Assembly (NCBI RefSeq): GCF_000611645.1
Contig: NW_014013268.1
Coordinates: 1-26,127 of the forward strand
Length of the DNA stretch: 26,127 bases
Direction: 5' to 3'
Source of the DNA: Monoraphidium neglectum
Lineage: Eukaryota; Chlorophyta; Chlorophyceae; Sphaeropleales; Selenastraceae
The number at the start of each line of letters is the position of its first letter. Within the stretch, counting starts at the first letter, position 1. The position numbers and the translations under genes were made by a program. This document shows positions 1-12,500 of the stretch, one piece after another. The notes beneath the pieces are model-generated. The model searched no databases and was not told where the DNA came from. It was given only the letters and a program-made list of their open reading frames with translations.

Positions 1-96
1 CCCCCCACCCCATAGGACTCGCCCCCACCCCTGCCCCGGCCACCCACCTCTGCCGCCGCGCCCTGCACCCCTGGCCCGACACGATCCACCGCGCAG

Positions 97-1056
97 GTGC
101 CCGCTGTCCCTGCCGCCGACCCCAAGCCGGACCACCTGCTGCATCGCGAGCGCCGCGAGGCCATCCTGGCGGAGCACCCCGAGATCCAGAAGCTGCAGGG
201 CAACGACCCCATCATGGCCCTCTACGCGTTCGGCGTGGTGGCGGCCATGCTGTCGCTGGCGTGGCTCTGCCGCGACTCCTACCTGCTGGCCGTGCTCTTC
301 GGCTTTGGCCCGGGCCCCTACCTGGACGCGGGCGTGCTGGTGCTCATCCACGAGGCGACCCACTTCCTGGTGTTCAAGCGCCCCGCCGCCAACCGGCTGC
401 TGTCCATCTTTACCAACATGGTCATGATCGCGCCCCTCTCAGAGGTCTTCAAGCAGCACCACGGCGCGCACCACATCGGGCTAGGGGACACCACCAAGGA
501 CGTGGACGTGCCCTTTGAGTTTGAGATCAGGCTCATCGGCAACAGCGCCGCCGGCAAGGCCCTTTGGCTGACCTTCAACATGGTCATCCTGCCCGTGCGC
601 TCGCTCATGAAGCTGCCGGTCCGCACCGACAAGTACCTGATCCTCAACTGGGTCGTCTGCCTGGGCTTTGGCGCCCTGGTGGCCTACCTGTCGCGCCCCT
701 CCCTGGTGTTCCTGCTGCTCTCGCTGCTCAACTCGCAGGGCCTGCACCCGGCCAACGCCCGCCAGGTGCAGCGCCACGTGTTCAACGGCGACGAGGGCAT
801 GCGGTCGCGCGTGCACGGCCACCCCCGCACCTACTCCTACTACGGCCCCGCCAACCTCTGGAGCCTCAACGTGGGCTACCACCTGGAGCACCACGACTTT
901 GCCCGCATCCCGGGGACGCGCCTGCCCCAGCTGCGCCGCATCGCGGGGGAGAAGTGGTACCCCTCCCCCGCGGCTCACCCCGGGCGGGGGCTGTCGGAGC
1001 TCATCAACTTTGTCATGAACCCCAACATTACTCTCGCGGACTTCGCCAGGCACTGA
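97..1056 (+). CDS. Sphingolipid delta-4 desaturase (dihydroceramide desaturase family), 3' exon, 5' partial
   Basis: Membrane di-iron desaturase that puts the delta-4 double bond into the ceramide long-chain base in the ER. The open frame starts at a splice acceptor (GCGCAG, 91-96), not at a Met, so a short first exon lies left of the window; 319 codons and TGA follow. All three histidine boxes are visible: HEATH (codon 85), HHGAHH (121-126) and HLEHH (262-266), the last in the family signature NVGYHLEHHDF. Other family marks are RREAILAEHPEI near the start, DVDVPFEFE and TYSYYGP. Hydrophobic stretches at about codons 40-58, 62-84, 157-170 and 181-214 fit a multi-pass membrane protein. Odd point: between LHP (216-218) and TYSYYGP (245-251) the usual GHFIAEHY-like segment is replaced by a longer, Arg-rich one. 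Family certain; exact substrate inferred. Confidence 0.93.
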   Translation: MPAVPAADPKPDHLLHRERREAILAEHPEIQKLQGNDPIMALYAFGVVAAMLSLAWLCRDSYLLAVLFGFGPGPYLDAGVLVLIHEATHFLVFKRPAANRLLSIFTNMVMIAPLSEVFKQHHGAHHIGLGDTTKDVDVPFEFEIRLIGNSAAGKALWLTFNMVILPVRSLMKLPVRTDKYLILNWVVCLGFGALVAYLSRPSLVFLLLSLLNSQGLHPANARQVQRHVFNGDEGMRSRVHGHPRTYSYYGPANLWSLNVGYHLEHHDFARIPGTRLPQLRRIAGEKWYPSPAAHPGRGLSELINFVMNPNITLADFARH

Positions 1057-1498
1057 TTGAGGGCTCATTGGCCACCGCCGGATCGCTCTGCAGCCCTGGC
1101 GCGTGCGCTATTTGACACTGCCCTCGCACCGCACTGCCACACTGTGTGAGCCACGCAGTACAGCGCCCTGTGCACGCGGCCCCATCGGCTGTCGCGCGTT
1201 ACACCGCCCTCACGCTTTGCGTGATACGGCGATTCTGATTGGAGCGCTATTGAGACTGTGTCCTCCCTCGGCTGGCACCGATCCTGGCGATGGCTGGCGT
1301 GCGCTGCTGCCTATTTGCTAGCGCTGCTGCACCCCAGGAAAGTCGCTTGTCCGTGGGTTGCGGCCCCCACGTCAGCGTGTGACGCACTGTGGCGCTTCGT
1401 GCTCCAGCGCGCGGCCCACCTTGGCGTCCCCGCTTGAAGGGTGGTCGTGTGCCTGCTTGTCCTCCTGTGACCAACCGCTTTCATGATTGATCATACAA

Positions 1499-1503
1499 TT
1501 ACA
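1499..1503 (-). terminator. Candidate polyadenylation signal (TGTAA) of the giant minus-strand gene
   Basis: TTACA on the plus strand reads TGTAA on the minus strand, the usual chlorophyte polyadenylation signal. It is the first copy I find downstream of the stop at 2300-2302, giving a 3' UTR of about 800 nt, long but normal for green algae. A five-base motif is weak evidence alone. Confidence 0.4.
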
Positions 1504-1928
1504 GTGCCTGCAAGTGATGTGGGGTTTTGCACCCCCTCACCCCCCCCCCAAGTATTGCGTGCTACAAACCCGTCTGCGCTCTGCTTACTCACCCTGCGAA
1601 GCCCATCGTAAGCTGGCAAGTGTGCGGCTGTGCCTGCCACCTGCCTGGAAGAAATATGGGAATTGCATCTCCAGCACTCAGGAACTGCCGTTTCTGCCAG
1701 TCTGTGATGATGGTGTGTGGTGCGTGTGTGTCCGTGTGAGAGTGCTGAGAGCGGCCTCGTTGTTAATGCGGCTGAAATGGAGGTCATGTCTGTTGGTTGC
1801 AAGGGGCTCGTCCCCTTGCCCCTGGAGACTGCGCTTTGGGGTGTCGCCGAGTTCAGCAGCCCCCTGTGACGGCGGCCTGGCCCGCACTCAAGGCTGCGCC
1901 GCGCAGGCAGGGCCACGACCACACCTTG

Positions 1929-1933
1929 TGTAA
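1929..1933 (+). terminator. Candidate polyadenylation signal (TGTAA) of the desaturase
   Basis: TGTAA on the plus strand about 870 nt after the desaturase stop, the first copy I see downstream of it. Cleavage would fall near 1945, well inside the predicted 3' UTR of the opposing gene. Confidence 0.45.
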
Positions 1934-2299
1934 CGTAATTCTTTCCTTTGCGGAGATGGCAAGCCTGGAGGCCCTGGCATGCGGGGCAGCAGCCAGTGGG
2001 GTTGGCAGGGCGTGCCGGCGAAGCAGGCGGCGCCGCGGCCTCTTTGGCAGGTGTGGGAGATGGGCCTGCACTGGTGAACGCCTTGTGTGTGTGTATCTCA
2101 TGGTGCCCTGGAGCAGGTGCGCCCCTGACTGCAAGACTGCACTGAGAAGCTCAGCCCTCGCCGGCAGCTCGTGCCTGATCCCTGCTGTGAAAAAATGACA
2201 GTACACACTGTTGAACACCATGCCAGATAGTTTCACATTAGCAGCAGAGCCCCGCAGCCGGCCTTGGGGTCGCTTGTGATGCAACCGGCCGCGCCCTTA

Positions 2300-5200
2300 T
2301 CAGCCAAGCTGCTCCATCTCAGGGGGGTACCAGGGCCACTCATTTCGGCACCAATGGCCCTCAAAGGCGGTGTTGCGGGCGATGCTGGCGTGCACCCTCC
2401 ACAGCAGGTGCCGTGGCACATAGCGCCACTCCCACTTGCCCGCGCCGCTGCCGCCATCCTCGCCGGTGCCCTTGTTGTTCCCCGCGTCTTCTCCCGTCTT
2501 CTGCTGCCGCCTCTGCTGCTGCTTGCGCCGCTTGGTCGCTGGCTGCCTCCTCTTGGACTTCCTCTTGGTCGACTTCTGCTGCTGCTTGGGGGGCGGATGG
2601 CTGGGGCGCCGGTGGCTGCCAAATCGACGACACCGCGCGCTGTGGCGCCTTGGGCAGCACAGACAGCAGCTCAGCCAGCGCAGGGTGTGGCCGCAGGCCC
2701 GGCGGCACCACTAGCTGCTGTCGCTCCCACAGGTCATCGCGCGCCACGTCAAACCACAGCTCCTGCGGGCGCGGCGGCGGGCCGGGCCAGCCCGACGCGG
2801 CTGCAGCTTGTGCTGATGCTGCTCCTGTCCCCGCGCCCCCTGGGCAGGGGCCCGCCGTGGCCTTGCCCGGCTCGCTCTGTTGGTCTGAGCCATGGGCCTC
2901 GCTGCCAGGTGCGGCATCCGCTGGCTGGCAGGGAGCTGCAGCTGTGGTCATGGCGTCCAGGGCAAAGAGAGCTGTGTTGCCCCACTCCAGGACAGCCCTT
3001 GTGGGAACCTGTGTTCAAAAGGCCGGGGAGTGTGAGGTGCGCGGGGCGAGGCGGCGCTGCCAGAGGCAAATGATGCGCACACATCGAGCGAGTGCAGCTT
3101 CGCAGACAACGGGGTGTGTGTGTGTGTGTGTGTGAGTGTGTGTCTGTATGTGTGGGGGTACGAGCCCGTGTGGATGTGCATGCCCTTGCCTAGCACGTGT
3201 TCATGGAATTGCATGCAGGCGTGATCATCGGACGCAACCGGTCACTTGGTTTACGCCCCTCCCTGGGACCAACCCGCAGGATGAAGCTGAGGACCAGGCG
3301 GTGGTGGCATGGCGCGTTGAGGTGCGGGTGGCGCACCACAAACTCCGGAAGGAGGCGCAGCGCCTGGAGAGGCAGCGGCAGTGGGGCGGCGGGGCGTGAG
3401 GCCAGGGGGAGCACGCCTGGGGAGGGAGCCGTGCCCACACACACATCACTGATGCAGCGGCTGCAAAGCGGCGGACCTGGGCTCGACGCCGCCAGGAGGC
3501 AGCCTGACACCCCGGCTGTGTGTGCGGCTGTGCACCCACTGGGGCTTCACAAGGCCAGGTGGCCCAACACACTGGCGCCTGCCCCCCACCTTGAGCAGCG
3601 AGTGCAGGTAGCTGGGCCCCTGGAAGAAGGTGGCGTCCGGCCACTCCCCGCCAGGCTGGAGGTCGCACCTCGGGGCGCACGCCGGGACGGTCGCCCCCTC
3701 CACCAGGGCCCACACGGCGCGCGCCAACCGGCTGCACCCGGCAGTTGCAGCAGCCGCGGGCGCGGCACCTCGAGGCACCGCTCCTTCGCCGGCCTCCTCA
3801 GCACCCGCGGCCGCTGCAGTCGCCCGCACCGCCTGCGCGCCCGCAGCAGTGGCGCTGGCGGCGGCAGGCTGCTCCAGGGCGAGCGCTGCCTCGGCCCTCA
3901 GCAGCGTGGGCACCAGCAGCATCAGCTCCGGCGCTGCCCAGGGGCCGCAGTTGGCGGTGCCCTCCACACCCAGAGCTCCCAGCACCTGGCGTGGCGGAGG
4001 GTGGCGGCGCAGCCAAGACGATGTGACGAGAGGCGACCGGGGCGTAACAGAAGAGTGAGGTGTCGCGCGAGCACTGTGAGGACCAAGGCCACCCCTGGGG
4101 CCTCACCAGGCGGATCGCGTCCCGCTGTTCGCGGCCGCCGAGCGCCTCCAGCTGCTGCGCCACCCAGTGCAGTATGTGGACCGGCGTTGCCAGGACGCGG
4201 TGGTCCCTCAGCATGACGCCCACGTCGCACGGCCTTAGGAGGAGGGGCAGCGCGAGTCTTGGTGGGGCGCAGGTCGGGTGGGTTCTTGCGGGGAGGCGTG
4301 CGTGCTGAGCGCACGCTGTGTGCGTCGAGGGTGTGTGTTTCAGTGCTTGCATTTGATCAGCCATCTCACGATCCAACCCTGCGCACGCATAGTTTTATTG
4401 TTTGCCATCTCGAACCCATCGTCACATGTTTCAAAAGGATTCCACATTGCTGAGCATCTCAGTCATGCTCAACCCCTTTCAGCAGATCAACCACCACTGC
4501 ACGCTCCGAACAGCAGGCGCCCACCTGTGCCAGATGTCGCGGCCGCTGCACGTGATCTGGTGCCATCCCCCGTCCCAGGCGCAGGACTTGAGCCCCAGGC
4601 TGTCCTCCTCCTGGCTGTCAAGCTCAACCTGCCGCGTGCGCCACAACCACAAGAAAGCTGACAAAGACCGCGTTTGGGTACAAACAGGGGCGCAGCCGCA
4701 CTATGAGTAATGAGTGGGTGTTGAGAGGCCCTGCCTGTCGAGGTCCCAGCGGGGCGTGAGAGGTCCCCGCAGGCTCGCACTGCGCCGCACACCTGCGAGC
4801 GCCCCTTCTCAAACTCAGCGGACGCCTGGTTGGCCCTGAGCCACTCATCAAGGTCCATCCGGTGATCGGATCTCCGAGCCTGCCCGAACGCCACCCACTT
4901 GCGGTAGCGGGAGTACATCTCATCCGCCTGCAGGCCAGAGCGAGAGGCCAACGCCGGCGGTGATGCCGCACGTTGAGCAAAAGCACAACAGGGGAGATGA
5001 GAGTAGACAAAGAGTGAGGCGTGGTGGGCAAAGATGCAGCGAGGCGGTCCAGCGGTTTGCGTTCCTCGTCGTGCAAGGGATCTTGGATACCCCGACACCA
5101 CAGACGGATGCGTTCGACGAAAGGACACGCGCACCTGAGCCCTCGTGTGGCTGCCCCTCAGACCCACGCCCCAGGACGTGACGGTGTGCGCCACAACCGG

Positions 5201-8200
5201 CACGTCTGCACACTGTCCGCCGCTGCACTGCCCTCGCAGCCGCCGCCACGTGCCGACGCCCTCCCCCACCAGCGAGGCAGCCTGCGTCGCCAGCAGCAGC
5301 GGGACGTGGCCTGCAGCGGGCCACGGCCCCGCGGCCGCCGCCTCCTTTGCCAGGAGAAACAGCTGAGCCCCCAGGCCCTCGGGCACCGGCTTCGTCGGCG
5401 CCCTCAGCCAGCGGCCGGAAGCGGGGGGGCTGAGGTCTGCGCTGGCTTGTTCGCGGCCCAGCAGGGCGAAGCTGGCCGCGACAGCTGCGGGCTCGGCTGC
5501 AGCAGTCGTGGTCAGGAGGTGGTGAGCAGCGCGGATGGCAAAGCCTGTGGGGGCAGGGTTGTGCAGGCGGGACAGGTCGGTCACCTGATCGGTGGCAGCG
5601 CAGCGCACTGTGCACCACTGCGCATGCACACATCACAGCTGCGCACTAGTACCCTCGAGGCAGCCAACCTGCCACACCAAACGTGTTGCCCACCCGGCAT
5701 CGCTGGGGCGCCACCGCTGCTGCGCACCGACGTGCCAGCCTGCAGGCGCCTCTTTACTGCCTCCCACCCACCCAGCCAACGCCCCCACCAGTCAACCCCA
5801 GCCACCCGCCCACCCACCCAGCAGGTCTCCCAGTGCGGCCCTCATGGCGTCATCCGGCTGCTTGTGGCCGCTGTAGCCGGCCAGGTTGACCTGCCGCGGC
5901 TCCTGGCCACCAGGGTGGTATGGCTCCAGGGCCAGGGCGCGGTAGGAGGAGAGGGCGGCGGCCAGCGCGGCAGAGGGCAGGCCCAGGGCCGCCAGCTGGC
6001 GCGCGGCGTGGAGCGCCAGGGTTGGGACGCAGATGGCCGCCTGGCAGGCGGCGCAGATGCAGGGGCAGCGCTGAGGGCGCCAATAGATCGAGCACATGTG
6101 GAGTGCAGCACACAAAGGTTGCTTTTGCACGATCCATTGACGATGTTCGAGCGCAGTCAACTCTTGATAGACGAGTGGCGAACTGTGGAGACACTCTGGC
6201 AAACCGGGCAGACACGCAACTGATGCAATAAGCAACGCATTGCCAGCACGCGCATTGCAGCCCACCATGGCGGGCGGCCCTGTCAGGAGTGCTGGCACAA
6301 GGAGCAGGCAGCGCGGCAGCGGCGCCTGGCTGAAGACGCAGCTCTGCACCAGGTCCCCCAGCAGGGTCAGAGACGGCAGGACCACGGGGCCGGGGAAGCC
6401 CTGGGGTTGCAGCGACAGGCAGGTGTCCCGCGCGCAGCCGTCCGCCGGGGCCCCCAGCCTCCCTGCATCCCACTCCTGGCGCTCCCACAGAAGCATGACG
6501 TCCCAATCGCCCCAGTCCGGCCCCCACGCAGCCTCCGTCGCCGCCCTGCTCTTCGCCACGTGGCGCATGAGGACCTCCGCGGCGGCCGCCAGCGCAGCGC
6601 CGTACGATGTGGCGACGCAGCCCTCGTCGATCCACCCCAGAGCGCCCCCGGCGTATGGCAGCAGGCACTGGTGCAGGTGCCGTAGCGAGTCCTGGCTCAC
6701 GCCTTCGGCGCGCAGCAGCTCCGCCACGAGCGGCAGCGCCCCAGGCACTGACAGCTCAGCCGCTGACCGCTGCAGCAGGGCCTGGCTCTGCACACGTCAA
6801 AAAGCAGGCAGAGGAGAGAACCAGCCGTATATGGAGACGGAGGGGACAACACAAGTGCATTTTTGTTGCTTTCATGACAAGGTACCGGTGTACATCACTG
6901 AATGGCGGCATGCCTCAGCAAAAAGAGACTCCACCCGCTGACCTGCTGGATGCGTTGTCGCTTTGCCGCGGGGCCCTTCAAGGCTGGGGCCACCAGCTCC
7001 GCCACGCGCACTGCCTCCTGCACCATGCCCAACCGGTCGCCCTCGCAAGCGGCCGCGTCCGCTGCCGCACTGCGCCGCAGCCCCGCCCAGCTGGCTGCGC
7101 TGACTGCGGCCAGGAGCGGGCGGCAGGACAGGGGGTCGCCCTTGCAGCCCTTCACGGGCTTGCCCCAGTCCCCAACCCGCCATGGCGCCCTGCCGGGATG
7201 GAGCCGCACACGGCGGTTCTCAGTCGGTGGCTCTGAGCAGGACATGCTCAGAAAGAGGGCCGTAGATCCACACGCGCGTGAATGCTCCAGGAATGCCGGC
7301 GCCTGTCAGATGACAGCAGCAAGGAGGCGAAGCGAGGGGCCCTCACCTGGCCCGCAGCGCCGTGGCCACATCTAGCTGCTGCCACAGGCACTCAGGCGCG
7401 TCGGCAACCGCCCGGCCCGGTACTGGCCAGCGCGTGTTGCACACAGCGCACGGCCCGTCTCGCCACGCTGCGCTGGGGCCGTCGTGCAGAGACCCTCTCC
7501 GGCCAGAGCCGCAGGTGCATATGCAGCACAGGTGCGCGCGGCGGAGGCGCAGTGCGGCTGCCGCAATCCGCAGTGCGCCGCAGGGTGCGCCGCCGCGGGC
7601 GGCCAGGTGCAGCGCGGCCTGCATGGCCACGGCTGGCAGTTGCAGAAAAGGGACCGGGCTGTGTGCAGCAGTGCATGGGCAGGTAGCAGGGGGCTTGCGT
7701 GCATGCCTTTAGGTCTCGGCACGGTGCACGCTGGCCAGCATTTTGACATCCAACTGGCGCGGCATGCAGCAGCTACCAGCAAACGTCTGCCGCTGCTGCG
7801 GCGCGAAAGCATAGGAAGGCCCCGCACTTGCAGGCCCGCGCCCTCAGCCAACCTGCGCTCAGCACGCGACAGTGCCAGGGCCACCACCCCGGCGAAGCGC
7901 TCCTGCTCCTCCTTGTCGCAGCCGGCGATGACGTAATCCATCAGCTCCGCACCCAGCAGCTGCTCAAGATCAGTACCTTCCGGCGCGTGGAGCACCCAGG
8001 AGGGGCTCCTGCCTGGCCTGGGATCCAGCCGGTCGCGCGCCGCTTCCCCCTCCGGCCCCAGTAGCGCGACGGCCTCTGCGGCCTTCAGCGCCAGCGCGGT
8101 CTGTCCCAGAGCCAGCAGGTCACGGGCCAGCTGCTCCCGCATGCCCGGGGCTGCGGGGCGGGGAGCGGGTGCCTGTTTGGAGACCAGGGGGCCTTTTGCA

Positions 8201-9483
8201 AGAATGGTTGCCACCCCACTTGGGCGGCTGCAAGCAGCCCCCGGCCGCGGCGCCAAGCGCGCATTGCTGGCCAGGGGCTCCAGGCCAACTTGCTGCCGCG
8301 TGCAATGGCGTCATGGCAGGGCAAGTAGACACAATGGTGTTCAGCTGATAGACACCAACCACTAAGATTTGGTACTGGCAATCTGTAACACCACATCTAA
8401 CAGCACAACCAGTCTTGATATGCACCCCCATTGGTCGAGAACCCCCACTGCTGTCGTGCACCCAAGGCTCACCGACTAGCTGCTCAACACACGCGACGCT
8501 CGCGGCACCCGCCAGCACGCCCTGCGCCAGCGCCGGCCCCGCCAGCATGCCGCTGCAGCAGCAGCGCTCGAGAGTTTCGGAAATGCCTGCCAGTCGTGTC
8601 TCCTGGCGCGCGTGAAGCCACCCAAAAGGGTGGGGCTGGGCAAGGGCTTGGGCTGGCCATGGTGATCCCGCTTCGGCCGCAGGCTGCTGCTGCGGCTGCT
8701 GCGGCTGCTGCTGCGGCGGCGACGGCGGCTGCTGCCGCTGCTGCTGCTGATCATAATTTGCCCCCTGCAGCTGTTGCGGCTGCTGCTGATGCTGCTGCTG
8801 CTGTTGCTGCCGCTGGAGTCTTCGGGCCTCGCGCTTTGCAGCCTTGGCCTCGTGGCGCTGCCGTTCCTGCGCCGCCCTGTGCGCCACCTCGTGCTCCTTC
8901 CACCACGCCAGCGCTGCAGGGCCCTGGTGCGGCAGCTCCTCCTCTTGCCAGGGCAGCTGCCGCGTGATCAGGCACAGCATGCTGCTCGCCGCCAGGCTGC
9001 CAGAGGGGCTGGGCCAAGTCTGCGTGCAGTGTGAAGTTGCATGTGTACAGGTGAGGGAGTCTTGTGGTTGGCAAAGTGCCAGAACGTTCATTTTCACTTC
9101 TAAAGGTGCAGTTTAAACGGGCACATGATCCTGCAAAGCCTTGCAGGCTTTGCAAGGGCCCCGACCACGCCCAACCCCACAGCCCCACCAGCGGCACGAC
9201 GTCGTCGTCCTCGGCTCTGGGCTTGCCCGCTTGCAGGGCTGCTTCCACTTGCATGACGGCAACTGCAGCAGGATGAACATGCGCTTGCCCTGGCCGAGCC
9301 TGCACGCGGCGCTGCTGCGAGCGGCCTGGCCAGTTGACGGGCTTGCGAGGCCGCGCCCTTGGCTGGGGTGCGCCTGCTGCAGCTGCTGCAGGCTGCGCAA
9401 AATGCAGCTCCGAATACTCTGGTAACTGGTACTTGAATTGGGCTGCAGCCCTCATGTATTGGCTCGTCTTGAAGCTGTGTGTA

Positions 9484-9527
<44 letters not shown>

Positions 9528-12500
9528 TGTGTTTGTGTGTGAGCAACTGAAGAAAGCGGGTTGCAAGGAGACCATGGTATGCGCTCGTTCGGTCCTGGGG
9601 AGGCAAGCATACTCATTAAGCAGCGCCCTGTGAGGCCGTATCAGCCGCTCGGCTAGAGTTGGATGAGAGACTCGAGCTGGGTGGTGCAAGTCACCTGCGG
9701 CGCGTCTTGTGCCACAGCATCTCATCAGGCTGCCCCGGCTCATCAAACTCTGCTGGGACCCCGCATTGGCACGAGGAGAAGAGGGCGAGGCGAGGGCGAG
9801 TGTTCCAGTCAAGCCTTTGGGGGGATGGTGTAGCTGATGCAGCGCAGCGCTGTTGTGCCGTTGGTCAGCCGCCGAGCCCCGAAGCACGACGTCCAGAAAG
9901 TCGGCCAGCTCAACCCTCCTGGAACAGATCACCAGTCACGCTCTCAACCACATCCTAGATCTGCAAATATAAGGAGGGCTCAACCCTGATCGTTGCCAAC
10001 CAGCCAAACCCTCATCTTATGTCTTAGTATTCCCACCACCCCAAGGCAGCCCACCTCCCTCGTCGGCGGAGCCCTCCTCCTGAGCCGGGTTGTTTTTCGC
10101 CCTCACCATTGGAACTCTGCACTCACGCAGCAACCGCACGCGCGCCTCCGTCTTCTCTTGCTCCAGCTCGAACTGTGTCTGCAGCTCCCTCTCCGCCGTC
10201 GCCACCCTCCCTGCTGGCTGCCTCTGGCCACGCTCCACTGAGGTACTGTCCAACGTTGCTGCAAACTGCCACAGCGTGCTGCGAGACGACGCGATGCGCA
10301 GCCCCTGCAGCGCGTCTGGACAGCGCCCAGAGGGCGTCTCTGCGCAGTGGTAGCGGCTGTGCAGCAGCCGGCTGTGACGCAGCAACACTTCAGGCTCCAG
10401 GGGAGAGACAGGCGGCGGAGGGAAAAGGCTGGCCCAGCGGCCGCCGCCTTGTGCATGGGTGCTCGCACGTGGTGAAGCAGCCGGCGCGCTGTCGCCTTCG
10501 CCCCTGCTGTCGCGTCCCCAGCCTTCCTCCTGGACTTCCTGCGGTACCGTTTGATACATACATACATGCTTGGCCGTGGGCCAGGCTGCATGCGTAGCTG
10601 GTGACTGTGGGAAGCGGCAGCCACCAGCCACCCAATAGCTGAGGAGCGCCGACCACATGCACGCACACCACCGACGGTGCCGCCCTACCACGTGCCTCAA
10701 CCCGCTCACCCGCCCGCACGCCACCACCACATTGCGCAGCAGCTCCCACAGCAGGCCCTGCTCCACTCCGTCACCAGAGCACGCCGCAGACAGCGACACA
10801 GGCGCGCCCGAGCGGCGCCGCGCCAGGGCCAGCAGCGCGTGCCTGAGCGCCTCGAGGCAGCGCTGAGGGCTGGGCCGGCCGGTGCCGCCGCGTGCGCTGT
10901 GCTGCAGCTCCAGCAGCGCCACCTCCAGCAGCGTGGCGCGCGTGAAGTCCGAGGCGGCCTCGTCCTCCCTGCACTCTGCCAGGCGCTCCGCGTCGGCTGC
11001 CAGCAGCTTGGGCACCATGGAGGAGCTGGGGGCGGGAGGAGGGGCACAGGGCGTAAAGGAGGAATGTCAGCTGAAATTGAGTGAGGGTGCGCAACATACA
11101 ATGACCGCAATCACTCTCCACTGCTTCAACAGGTCAAGCACGGATACGACTGAGGCCCAAAACGAAGGAGCCCCCAGAGCACACCCCCAAGCAGCATCCC
11201 GGCTTCCACACAAACACACCCGCCAAGGTGCAGCTCAAGGTTTGCCCGCTCCCACGGCATGTCGGCCGCCGTCGCCAGGTTGAGCGCCTCGCGCGGCCGC
11301 CCCGCGCGCAGCAGCGCCACCAGCTGCATGTGCAGGGCCCCGTGGTGCTGGTAGTAGCCGTCCTGCCCGCCCACAAGCAGCCGCGTGCCCTGCAGGGCCG
11401 CCGCCGCGATGTGGGGGTCGTCCCACCCCATCCGCAGCAGCGCTGCCGCCCTGCCCAAGGCACGCCAGGCCTCCACCAGCGGCAGATCCTGCGGCTGCAC
11501 CACCCACAGCCAGGGGTTGCCTGCAAGCCGCGAGACGACGCGCGGGCCGCCGCACCACGCGCCGTCATCAGTGCTGTCCCAAACAGCGCCGCCGCCGTCC
11601 CCTTCAAATGTGGCCTTTTGAAGTAGCTTGTCGCTCTGCCATCGCTGGCTGTGGATCAGAGACTCGGGCTCGGCGGTCGTCAGGTCAGGCGGCCGCGGTG
11701 GGTGGCGCGCGACCGAGGCGCAGGACCAGAGCCGCCTCGCCAGGGTGTCGATGCGCCTGGCCAGGCACTGGCGCTGCTGCCTGCCAGGTGGGGTGCCAGG
11801 GCGGGAAGCGAATGCGCAAGTTGGTCTTTGGTTTCCGTGGTTGCCAGCTGTTATGATGTGTCACGGCGCCACACTCCGCCTGACATACGCCGTGCTGCCG
11901 CTCCCTGAGCCGAAGCAGTGGCAAGGAAGACCGGACATGCTGCATAGGGAGCGTCAGCTGCCCTTGCTACCCAGCCCTCACCAGGGGACACCCGTCACGC
12001 GCTGCGCAAGCTGCGCCAGCCCAAGGGCCAGGTAGAGCACGTCGCTGCGATGGGCAGTGTAGCGTGCTTCTTGCGGCGGGAACAGTGAGAAATCGGCATC
12101 CTCGCCGGGGCCTGGGGCTGAGGCAACGCCCCACTCGAGTGCGCGGACCAGCGGCAGCAGCATCGACAGGGGGCCGCCTGCGGCAGCACCCGCGCGCGCC
12201 TCCGCCACGAGCTGCGCAGCGTGCGCCGAGGGCGGCGGCGCGGTCTCTGCCATCTGTGTGTACCGCGGCTGCCAGCCAGAGTTGATGGCCGCCAGCCGAC
12301 GCAGCTGAGCCTGCCATGCCTGGGCCGTCGCCTCATCCGCCTCCTGGCGCTCAACGGCTACCTCCTGCCCAACGAGCGCATCGGCGGGCAGCCACCCGGG
12401 CGCGCAGGCCCACAGGCCCAGGGCTTTGCGCAGCTCCGCCGGCGCCGAGCGCTGCCCTGCCGCCCTGCGTTCCTCCATGGACAGGCGGGCTCTACCTGTC

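Larger units (their letters stand above)
1057..2299. other. Convergent 3' UTR region, no coding sequence seen
   Basis: This 1.2 kb lies between the stop of the plus-strand desaturase and the stop of the minus-strand giant gene. Open frames here are short, on both strands, and resemble no protein. The composition is less GC-rich than the exons, with T/G-rich stretches. It most likely holds the two 3' UTRs, which are long in green algae. Confidence 0.6.

Noticed and set aside
481..1068. 195-codon minus-strand frame
   Set aside because: Antisense shadow of the desaturase exon, whose plus frame has all family motifs.
5021..6223. 400-codon plus-strand open frame
   Set aside because: It covers both exons and introns of the minus-strand gene, so it is a GC-rich shadow frame without family motifs.
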